Assembly (NCBI GenBank): GCA_015662615.1
Contig: DQTU01000080.1
Location: forward strand, 1 to 5,253
Origin: Campylobacterales bacterium
Lineage (GTDB): Bacteria > Campylobacterota > Campylobacteria > Campylobacterales > QNZT01
DNA length: 5,253 bases
Direction of reading: 5' to 3'
Of the stretch, positions 1-4,984 are shown in pieces. Within the stretch, counting starts at the first letter, position 1; every line of letters begins with the position of its first letter. The notes below the pieces were generated by a model. The model was not told the DNA's origin. It searched no databases and worked only from the letters and a program-made list of their open reading frames with translations. A program made the translations under genes and the position numbers.

Positions 1-464
1 ATAAAGTCTTAATAAAAGGGGAACTTAAAGGAAATATAATTTGTAGTGGGTTATTTATCTCGCCTGAGGGATTGACAGAATCAACAATACAAGCAAAAAA
101 TGTATCTGTAGGTGGAACAATCATAGGCATAGTTGCTTGTAAAGCACTAAAAATTCTACCAGGTAGCTGTATCAAAGGGAAAATGTTTGCAGACCGTATC
201 ATTAACCAAGGCGGACATGTAGAAGGCTTTATTGGTAAATATTCAGACTTATTGATAGGGAACCCACAACTTGGAACTTATGCTTCAGTGTTTAATTCAC
301 AAAACAATACTGCTCTGTTACAACATTCAGATTACCATGTCAATATAGAAAAAGAAATTCAAAATAAAACTCAAAATTTTGGAAAACAGAGTGAAGAAGA
401 ACACTCTTGTATCGATGTTGAATTCGAAAGTATAGATGAGTCAAAACTCTTTGCAGTTGCATAA
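1..464 (+). CDS. Bactofilin (polymer-forming cytoskeletal protein), 5' end missing
   Basis: The frame is already open at the window edge (first full codon at 3), so the gene starts upstream and 153 residues are visible. The first ~80 residues repeat a short beta-helix pattern with regularly spaced Gly and small hydrophobics: IKGELKGNI, GLFISPEGLTESTIQAKNV, VGGTIIGIVACKALKILPGS, IKGKMFADRI, GGHVEGFIG. This is the bactofilin right-handed beta-helix, which polymerises into filaments without nucleotide; relatives such as Helicobacter CcmA act in cell shape. The last ~70 residues form a polar, acidic tail after the core, containing HSCIDVEFESIDESKLFAVA. A TTG at 72 is not the start, because bactofilin repeats continue in frame before it. 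The gene lies in the same direction as the following operon but is separated by 74 nt with its own regulatory site, so it is probably a separate unit that may read through. I see no clear terminator after it. Confidence 0.85.
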   Translation, partial: KVLIKGELKGNIICSGLFISPEGLTESTIQAKNVSVGGTIIGIVACKALKILPGSCIKGKMFADRIINQGGHVEGFIGKYSDLLIGNPQLGTYASVFNSQNNTALLQHSDYHVNIEKEIQNKTQNFGKQSEEEHSCIDVEFESIDESKLFAVA

Positions 465-465
465 A

Positions 466-479
466 TTGATTTAAATCAA
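466..479. promoter_or_regulatory. FNR/CRP-family operator (TTGAT-TTAA-ATCAA)
   Basis: TTGATTTAAATCAA is a perfect 14-bp palindrome that matches the FNR/Nnr/DNR-type consensus TTGAT-N4-ATCAA at all ten specified positions. It begins two bases after the bactofilin stop codon and 60 nt before the cytochrome start. Its centre lies 41.5 bp upstream of a start site predicted at 514 from the -10-like hexamer at 502-507, which is the classic class II activator position. I infer that the six-gene operon is activated by a CRP/FNR-type regulator responding to low oxygen or to nitrogen oxides. Which regulator binds cannot be told from the site. Confidence 0.75.
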
Positions 480-501
480 GACAAATATTATCCTAATTAG
501 A

Positions 502-507
502 TATTCT
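502..507 (+). promoter_or_regulatory. Putative -10 element of the cytochrome operon
   Basis: TATTCT matches TATAAT at four of six positions, including the three most important (first T, second A, last T). It was chosen because it places the start site at about 514, exactly 41.5 bp from the centre of the FNR-type palindrome. Class II activated promoters usually lack a good -35 box, and none is seen here. Other AT-rich hexamers occur nearby, so the exact start is uncertain. Confidence 0.5.
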
Positions 508-534
508 TCCATATTATTTTAAATATAAGGAAGA
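505..534 (+). other. Imperfect inverted repeat covering the cytochrome ribosome site
   Basis: TCTTCC (505-510) is complementary to GGAAGA (529-534), and ATATT (511-515) to AATAT (522-526). This leaves a six-base loop (516-521) and a two-base AA bulge (527-528). The 3' arm overlaps the AAGGA ribosome site (527-531) of the gene starting at 539. In an RNA starting upstream of 505 the ribosome site could be masked. An RNA starting at the predicted 514 would lack the 5' outer arm. A regulatory role is inference only. Confidence 0.45.
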
Positions 535-538
535 GTAT

Positions 539-1684
539 ATGAGACTTTTTACAATCTCTAGCTTACTACTGCTATCACTTGCATCTGTATCAAATGCCAG
601 TCCAAAACTAGAAAACCACGAATGTAAAGCCTGTCATCCAAAGATTTACAAAGAGTATCAAAGCTCACACCATGCAAACTCCTCAATCTATAAAGATGAG
701 ATATTTAATGCAATTTGGGAAAAACATCCAGCTAAAGCAAAAAACAATTTTAAATGTGCAAAATGCCACACACCGTCTGACCATGCACTGATGAAAGACC
801 CATCGACTTTAGCTAAAAATGAAATTCAAATGACAGAACCCATATCATGCCAGCATTGTCACCAGATAGAGAGCGTTGAGAAGCATACCAAAAGCAATAA
901 AAATATTCTTACAAAAAAAGAGAAAACATTCTTTGCTAGTGACCCAGAGAAAAAAGGGACAAAGTTAGAGTTTAAGGAAAAGCGTAGCTTTTTTGGACTC
1001 TTTACAACAAAAATAGGTTCTCCTTATCATGATATAGATTATTCAAACGAAGACTATTACACTGGTAACTCTTGCATGGGTTGTCACTCTCATAAACAAA
1101 ATTCAAATGATTTTACAATTTGTGATTTAGAAGTTAAAGAGAGTGAGGGCAAAGATACTTGTATCACTTGTCACATGCCTCAAGTTTCAGGTTTAATGGC
1201 AAACCAAAAAGTGACTAAAACACATGCTTTTCATAGCTCATCTGCACTTATAAGTAAACCTGCCCTACTTTCAAAATATATCCTTCTTGATTTGAAAAAA
1301 GCTGATAATGGTTTTAGTGTAACCGTGGAAAACAAAGCAAATCACACACTTGTTCCACACCCTTTAAGATTGGCAAAGCTAAGAGTTACGATAGAAAGAG
1401 CGGGTAAAACTATCGAAATTAAACCTAAAACTTTTGTGAAAGTTATCGGAGATAAAGGAAAACCAACTTTTCCATGGCTTGCTACTGAAATCATCAAAGA
1501 CAGCTCTATAAAAGCTTTTGAGATGAGGGAAGTAACATTTGAAGAGAAGCTTCAAAAGGGAGACAGAGTTACAGTAGAGTTTGGATACCACATCGTAAAT
1601 CCAAAAATTTCTAAAAAATTAGAACTCAAAGACAAATCATTATCAAAATTTGTTATACTAACCAAAAAGCAATTTAGCATATAG
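539..1684 (+). CDS. Secreted pentaheme cytochrome c, cytochrome c554 type
   Basis: The 381-residue protein starts with a Sec signal peptide (residues 1-20, hydrophobic LLLLSLASVSNA, likely cut after Ala20), so it acts in the periplasm. Five CxxCH covalent heme sites are present: CKACH 29-33, CAKCH 73-77, CQHCH 104-108, CMGCH 179-183 and CITCH 208-212. The layout (CxxCH followed by a YxxxxSSHH segment, then PISCQHCH, and a final CITCHMP) fits the cytochrome c554/multiheme electron-carrier family. Possible distal ligands include His44/45, His63, His116, His164, His185 and the His229-x2-His232 pair. From about residue 240 a heme-free beta-rich domain follows (VENKANHTLVPHPLRLAKLRV), which is common in this family. 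The ATG is supported by AAGGA at 527-531 and by the signal peptide. It heads the operon behind the FNR-type site. The likely role is electron transfer or redox chemistry with a nitrogen or sulfur oxide; the substrate is not shown. It is too small, and has too few hemes, for octaheme hydroxylamine oxidoreductase. Confidence 0.88.
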   Translation: MRLFTISSLLLLSLASVSNASPKLENHECKACHPKIYKEYQSSHHANSSIYKDEIFNAIWEKHPAKAKNNFKCAKCHTPSDHALMKDPSTLAKNEIQMTEPISCQHCHQIESVEKHTKSNKNILTKKEKTFFASDPEKKGTKLEFKEKRSFFGLFTTKIGSPYHDIDYSNEDYYTGNSCMGCHSHKQNSNDFTICDLEVKESEGKDTCITCHMPQVSGLMANQKVTKTHAFHSSSALISKPALLSKYILLDLKKADNGFSVTVENKANHTLVPHPLRLAKLRVTIERAGKTIEIKPKTFVKVIGDKGKPTFPWLATEIIKDSSIKAFEMREVTFEEKLQKGDRVTVEFGYHIVNPKISKKLELKDKSLSKFVILTKKQFSI

Positions 1685-1694
1685 GAGTGAGTAA

Positions 1695-2702
1695 ATGAGG
1701 GAGGAGATACTATCAATAATTCAAAAAAAGTTTCCACTATCACAGAGACCTTTTTTGGATATTGGCAATGAGCTTGGTTTGAGTGAAGATGAGGTTATTA
1801 AGATAATTCAAAAAGAGAAAGATAACAAGATTATCCGACAAACTTCGGCGATTTTTGATACAAAAAGCTTGGGATTTAAATCATCTTTGGTTGCATTTGA
1901 GATGAAAAAGGAAAATATAGATAAAGCGGTAAAAATCATCAACGCACATCCAGGAGTTTCTCACAACTATGAGAGAGACCATGAGTTTAATATCTGGTTT
2001 ACGATAGCAGTTGACCCAAAATCTAAACTTGGACTTGAAAAAAGTGTGGCGATTTTAGCGGAACTTACTGGAGCTGAAAACTCTATCATGTTGCCAACAT
2101 TGAAGCTATTTAAAATCTCTGTAAAACTTGATACAACTGGTCGTGATGCAAAAAAAGAGAAAGTTAAAAAGCATGTTAAAAAAGATATTGATATGACAGC
2201 ACTTCATTTAGACATCATAAAATTGATTCAAGAAGATATAGAAATTAAACAAGAGCCTTTTGCTCATATCATAAATGCTTTAAATATCGACTATCCTACA
2301 CTTTTTGAGAACTTAAATGAGCTTAAAGAGGCAGGAGTCATGAGACGGTTTGCAAGTATATTAAACCACCGAAACGCTGGATTTAATGCAAATGCTATGA
2401 CAGTTTGGGATGTTGAAGAGAAAGATGGAGAAGAGATAGGGAAAAAAGCAGCTGCATTTTCAGCAGTAAGCCACTGTTATCTAAGACCAAAATATCCAAA
2501 TTGGCCTTACAATCTTTTTACCATGATACACGGAAAAACAAAAGAAGAGACAAACGGTATCATTGCTGATATCGCAAGTGAAATAGAACATAAAGCAAAA
2601 CGACCACTTTACTCTACAAGAGAGTTTAAAAAAGTCAGACTAAAGTACTTCACACCTTCGTTTTTAGAGTGGGAAGAGAAACATTTAAAGGATAACTCGT
2701 GA
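1695..2702 (+). CDS. nirDL: Fused NirD-NirL / AhbA-AhbB type siroheme decarboxylase
   Basis: This 335-residue protein is two Lrp/AsnC-like modules in tandem. Residues 1-60 and 166-230 are winged-helix-like; residues ~61-145 and ~231-320 are the ferredoxin-like ligand domains; a very basic linker (KKEKVKKHVKK, 153-163) joins them. Each half carries the decarboxylase signature rather than a regulator's: HNYERDHEFNIWF at 90-102, and SHCYLRPKYP plus NWPYNLFTMIHG at 259-280. His90, His96, His260 and His279 are candidate active-site residues. Family members remove two acetate carboxyls from siroheme to give 12,18-didecarboxysiroheme, a precursor of heme d1 (nitrite reductase NirS) or of heme b in the alternative Ahb pathway. 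Natural NirDL fusions are known, for example in Hydrogenobacter. Automatic annotation often calls such proteins AsnC regulators. The start is set by AGGAG at 1683-1687, which overlaps the previous stop. No nirS, nirF, nirJ, nirG or nirH is visible in this window. I am sure of the family; the final heme product is inferred. Confidence 0.85.
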   Translation: MREEILSIIQKKFPLSQRPFLDIGNELGLSEDEVIKIIQKEKDNKIIRQTSAIFDTKSLGFKSSLVAFEMKKENIDKAVKIINAHPGVSHNYERDHEFNIWFTIAVDPKSKLGLEKSVAILAELTGAENSIMLPTLKLFKISVKLDTTGRDAKKEKVKKHVKKDIDMTALHLDIIKLIQEDIEIKQEPFAHIINALNIDYPTLFENLNELKEAGVMRRFASILNHRNAGFNANAMTVWDVEEKDGEEIGKKAAAFSAVSHCYLRPKYPNWPYNLFTMIHGKTKEETNGIIADIASEIEHKAKRPLYSTREFKKVRLKYFTPSFLEWEEKHLKDNS

Positions 2703-3091
2703 AAGATTTTCTTATACTAGAGGGTGGACTACTAATCATCTCTGCTTTTATATTGCTTATTACAGCATTTACAACTACGCGTTCATATGTTGCAAAAGAC
2801 TCTTTTATAAGAATATTCCCAGTAGTGTTTGTGTTTTTATCTCTTGTTATAGCTTGGCACTATCAACAAACAACAGATCGAATGAAGTTAGTAAAAGAGG
2901 AGTTTGAAAATGGAAAAATCATAATTTGTGAAAACAAAACCAGCTTGACAATGGGTCGTAGCGTTTTAGTAGAAAAAGCTAGAAACGGGTGGAGCGTTGA
3001 TGGATTTTTCTTTGTTTCAGAACTTTACCCAAGAAAATTCCACATATCTAGATGTGTGGTTCATTTAGTACAAAAAGAGGATTTAAAATGA
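2699..3091 (+). CDS. Unrecognised two-helix membrane protein
   Basis: I do not recognise this 130-residue protein. It starts with GTG in a 4-nt overlap (GTGA) with the decarboxylase gene, behind AAAGGA at 2687-2692, so translation is probably coupled. Two hydrophobic helices are clear (about residues 6-25 and 37-54), joined by a short loop with Arg28, Lys33 and Arg38. If that loop is cytoplasmic, as the positive-inside rule suggests, the ~75-residue C-terminal domain lies in the periplasm. However, the region after helix 2 (Arg61, Lys63, Lys66) is also basic, so the topology is not settled. The C-terminal domain looks beta-rich (GKIIICENK, SVLVEKARNGWSVDGFFFVS) and has two cysteines, Cys77 and Cys119, which could pair if periplasmic. 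Its place between the siroheme decarboxylase and the DUF2249-like gene suggests an accessory or assembly role in the same pathway. No catalytic motif is seen. Confidence 0.75.
   Translation: MKDFLILEGGLLIISAFILLITAFTTTRSYVAKDSFIRIFPVVFVFLSLVIAWHYQQTTDRMKLVKEEFENGKIIICENKTSLTMGRSVLVEKARNGWSVDGFFFVSELYPRKFHISRCVVHLVQKEDLK
3040..3059 (+). other. Eight-bp RNA hairpin near the end of the membrane-protein gene
   Basis: CCACATAT (3040-3047) pairs with ATGTGTGG (3052-3059) around a CTAG loop, with one U-G wobble. It lies inside coding sequence, 16 nt upstream of the ribosome site of the next gene. No run of T follows, so it does not look like an intrinsic terminator. It may be chance or an RNA-processing or stability element. 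Confidence 0.35.
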
Positions 3092-3420
3092 AAAAAACAG
3101 AAATTGAAGTTACAGGGGCTACAGAGCCGTTTTATACATATGAAGAAGATGGAATCACATACTATGAGTTTGACACAAGTCTATGCACACCTCCAGCACC
3201 AATGGTAAATGCAATGTGTGGATTGAAACTCATTGATAGTGCAGATAAAAGACTGGTTATGATAAATATGAAAAAACCAATGGGATTACTTCCAAAAGTA
3301 GAAGCTGATTTTACTTGGACAGATGAAGAGATAGAAGATGGAAAAGTGAAACTAACATTTTCTAAAAGAGGAGACGGTGAAGCAGGCACAGACTTTGAAT
3401 CAACTTCTTGTAGTGGTTAA
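3088..3420 (+). CDS. Small TusA/DUF2249-like protein
   Basis: The start is placed at ATG 3088, which overlaps the previous stop as ATGA and sits seven bases after an AGAGG ribosome site (3076-3080). An upstream in-frame ATG at 3052 has no such support. The 110-residue protein is acidic and has no signal peptide or membrane helix, so it is cytoplasmic. Residues ~24-93 resemble the DUF2249/TusA fold: a strand (TYYEFDT), a proline-rich helix cap CTPPAPM (33-39) leading into a helix (~38-50), a strand (RLVMINM), then KKPMGLLPKVEADFTW and a final strand (KVKLTFSKR). TusA proteins use a Cys in a CPxP motif as a sulfur carrier, and DUF2249 has PPxP instead. Here Cys33 lies two residues before the PPAP. 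Cys44 and a near-terminal Cys108 (STSCSG) are also present. DUF2249 genes often lie near denitrification and NO-related genes, as here. Function is unknown; a sulfur-handling, metal-binding or redox role is possible. The family call rests on pattern recognition only. Confidence 0.7.
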   Translation: MKKTEIEVTGATEPFYTYEEDGITYYEFDTSLCTPPAPMVNAMCGLKLIDSADKRLVMINMKKPMGLLPKVEADFTWTDEEIEDGKVKLTFSKRGDGEAGTDFESTSCSG

Positions 3421-3425
3421 GTGAA

Positions 3426-4640
3426 GTGACTTTAAACTTTACTTTCGCACCGCCATCACGACTTGTTACCTCATTTTTTATAGCAGGTGCATTTTTCTAT
3501 ATTGTGGCAGCGGTTGTTTTTTATGGTGTGGATTTTTTAAATATTCACTACCTTGACCCTCAAGCGGTGGGGTTTATCCATGTATTTATGCTTGGTTTTA
3601 TGATGAGTGTGATTTTTGGTGCGATATACCAACTCATCTCTGTAGTGTTAGAGATAGAACTCTACTCCAATGACATAGCCTATGCCCATCTGGGACTATT
3701 TTTGGTAGGGATTTTACCATTTGTGTGGGCTTTCTTATCACCAGATGCATTTGAGTTTTTAGGATATGGCTCGATACTTTTATACATCTCATTTATGCTC
3801 TACATTGCAAATGTACTGTTATCAATTAGAAAAATTAAAAAATTTGAGATAAAAGCATACTTTATACTCTCTATCCATGTGATTCTATTTTTGGGTGTTA
3901 CTTATGGCTTGCTTGCATCTTTAGGGCTTATACATGGTAACTTAGGCTTTGATACTGTTAGCCTTGCACATACTCATATCGCACTAGTTCTATTTGGTTT
4001 TGCAGGTGGCTTGATGTCTATCATCGCAACTGTTTTGATACCAATGTTTATGCTTTCTCATAATTTTGATAAAAAAATAAGCAACTATATCTTAGCAGGT
4101 ATCATAGCAACGTCATTATCTGCCATATTTGGTTGGTTTACATTGGTGCAAATTCTTATCATCGGGACAATCTTGGCATTTTCCTATCAAGTATATGACA
4201 TGGTTAAAAAAAGAATGAGAAGACACCTTGATGTTTATGCACAAGATATGATAACAAGTGGAGTATTTTTAGTGCTTTCAACACTTCTCATACCATTTAT
4301 CACAAATGATAAAGTGATGAAAATTTTTATGATATTTCTCATCTTAGGTTTTATCAGCTCTTTTGTTGTTGGGCACATCTACAAAATCGTCCCTTTCTTG
4401 GTTTGGAATGAAAAATTTGCTCCACTTGTCGGAAAAGAAAAAGTACCAATGTTAGCAGAAATGGTGCATGACAGGGCAAGTCAAATCGAATTTAATGCAA
4501 AAATAGCAACTATACTTTTTCTCTCCATCGGCATATTGGCAGAGAGTGCTAGTATGATAACGATAGGAAAAGTTCTCTTCATCATCAATGCCTTTTTAGT
4601 GGCAGGAAATGTGATATATATATTTAGATATAAAGGATAA
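3426..4640 (+). CDS. Polytopic membrane protein related to NnrS / heme-copper oxidase subunit I
   Basis: The 404-residue protein has about 12 hydrophobic helices (roughly 13-34, 48-76, 88-104, 111-133, 145-168, 181-208, 221-236, 238-258, 276-292, 298-325, 358-375, 380-400) and so sits in the inner membrane. Histidines in or near helices suggest heme or metal binding: FIHVFMLGF (His52), AHTHIALVLFGF (His182 and His184) and VVGHIYKIVPFLVW (His317). The His-x5-Gly-Phe spacing of helix 2 and the HxH of helix 6 recall both NnrS, a heme/copper membrane protein linked to NO tolerance, and the heme ligands of oxidase/NO reductase subunit I. The GHTGR motif typical of NnrS and a clear CuB His-His pair are not seen. 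The GTG at 3426 is the only start codon between the upstream stop in this frame (3411) and the first helix. No good ribosome site precedes it, so coupling with the gene ending six bases upstream is likely. The context supports a role in NO or nitrogen-oxide metabolism; catalysis is not shown. Confidence 0.75.
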   Translation: MTLNFTFAPPSRLVTSFFIAGAFFYIVAAVVFYGVDFLNIHYLDPQAVGFIHVFMLGFMMSVIFGAIYQLISVVLEIELYSNDIAYAHLGLFLVGILPFVWAFLSPDAFEFLGYGSILLYISFMLYIANVLLSIRKIKKFEIKAYFILSIHVILFLGVTYGLLASLGLIHGNLGFDTVSLAHTHIALVLFGFAGGLMSIIATVLIPMFMLSHNFDKKISNYILAGIIATSLSAIFGWFTLVQILIIGTILAFSYQVYDMVKKRMRRHLDVYAQDMITSGVFLVLSTLLIPFITNDKVMKIFMIFLILGFISSFVVGHIYKIVPFLVWNEKFAPLVGKEKVPMLAEMVHDRASQIEFNAKIATILFLSIGILAESASMITIGKVLFIINAFLVAGNVIYIFRYKG

Positions 4641-4644
4641 AAAA

Positions 4645-4950
4645 ATGGCTTTTACAGAACAAGATATATACGATGCAATCAGCACAGTTATAGACCCAGA
4701 AGTTGGTTTTAACCTAGTAGAGATGGGGCTGATTTACGGTGTAGAAATTAAAGATGAAAAAGATGTCATAGTAACCATGACTCTATCAACTCCATCATGC
4801 CCTCTTCATGAGATGCTTATGAACTGGACTAAAGAGGCTGCTATGAAAGTAGAAGGAGTTGAAAGTGTAGTTGCAAATCTTACTTTTGACCCACCATGGA
4901 CTCCAGAGATGGCAAATGATGATGTTAAGAAGAAATTAGGTGCGGTGTAA
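4645..4950 (+). CDS. MIP18/DUF59-family iron-sulfur assembly protein (SufT/PaaD-like)
   Basis: This 101-residue single-domain protein matches the MIP18 (DUF59) family in length and in all main motifs: DPEVGFNLVEMGLIY (17-31), MTLSTPSCPL with the reactive Cys52 (45-54), and DPPWTPEM (82-89). The family helps mature Fe-S proteins; members include SufT, PaaD and eukaryotic CIA2. It is cytoplasmic. The start has a good AAAGGA site at 4632-4637, seven bases upstream, overlapping the end of the membrane-protein gene. As the last gene of the operon, it may load or repair Fe-S clusters for proteins made under the same anaerobic or nitrosative conditions. Its exact client is unknown. The C-terminal part of PaaD/SufT fusions is absent, so this is a stand-alone domain. 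Confidence 0.9.
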   Translation: MAFTEQDIYDAISTVIDPEVGFNLVEMGLIYGVEIKDEKDVIVTMTLSTPSCPLHEMLMNWTKEAAMKVEGVESVVANLTFDPPWTPEMANDDVKKKLGAV

Positions 4951-4951
4951 G

Positions 4952-4964
4952 TTTTTGGTATAAT
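4952..4964 (+). promoter_or_regulatory. Sigma-70 promoter, TTTTTGGTATAAT
   Basis: A perfect TATAAT (4959-4964) is preceded by a T-run and GG, the usual form of housekeeping promoters in Campylobacterota, which lack a conserved -35 box. It starts two bases after the DUF59 stop codon and would drive the nucleotidyltransferase gene starting at 4985. The -10 is embedded in a small dyad GTATA-A-TATAC (4958-4968), perhaps a chance result of its base composition. No terminator is visible between the operon and this promoter. Confidence 0.7.
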
Positions 4965-4984
4965 ATACTAAAAAAGGAGTTTAG

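Noticed and set aside
72..464. TTG-started 130-residue protein at the window start
   Set aside because: The same frame is open back to position 3 and the extra residues continue the bactofilin beta-helix repeats, so this is an internal part of a longer gene.
539..1684. Octaheme hydroxylamine oxidoreductase or NrfA nitrite reductase
   Set aside because: Only five CxxCH motifs are present, there is no CxxCK site as in NrfA, and the C-terminal third is heme-free.
1379..1743. Two open frames on the minus strand opposite the cytochrome and decarboxylase genes
   Set aside because: They lie opposite well-supported genes, show no domain motifs, and have the composition of reverse-strand shadows.
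1695..2702. AsnC/Lrp transcriptional regulator
   Set aside because: There are two tandem modules, and the HNYERDHEFNIWF and NWPYNLFTMIHG motifs are those of siroheme decarboxylases, not of amino-acid-responsive regulators.
3052..3087. Earlier ATG start for the DUF2249-like protein
   Set aside because: It has no ribosome site and would overlap the membrane-protein gene by 40 nt. ATG 3088 has an AGAGG site and a typical 4-nt ATGA overlap.
3162..3389. Minus-strand open frame opposite the DUF2249-like gene
   Set aside because: Ser/Phe/Ile-rich composition typical of a complement of coding sequence; no motif and a better gene on the + strand.
4940..4975. Intrinsic terminator after the DUF59 gene
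   Set aside because: The T-run at 4952-4956 has no GC-rich stem before it and is better explained as the upstream part of the TTTTTGGTATAAT promoter.
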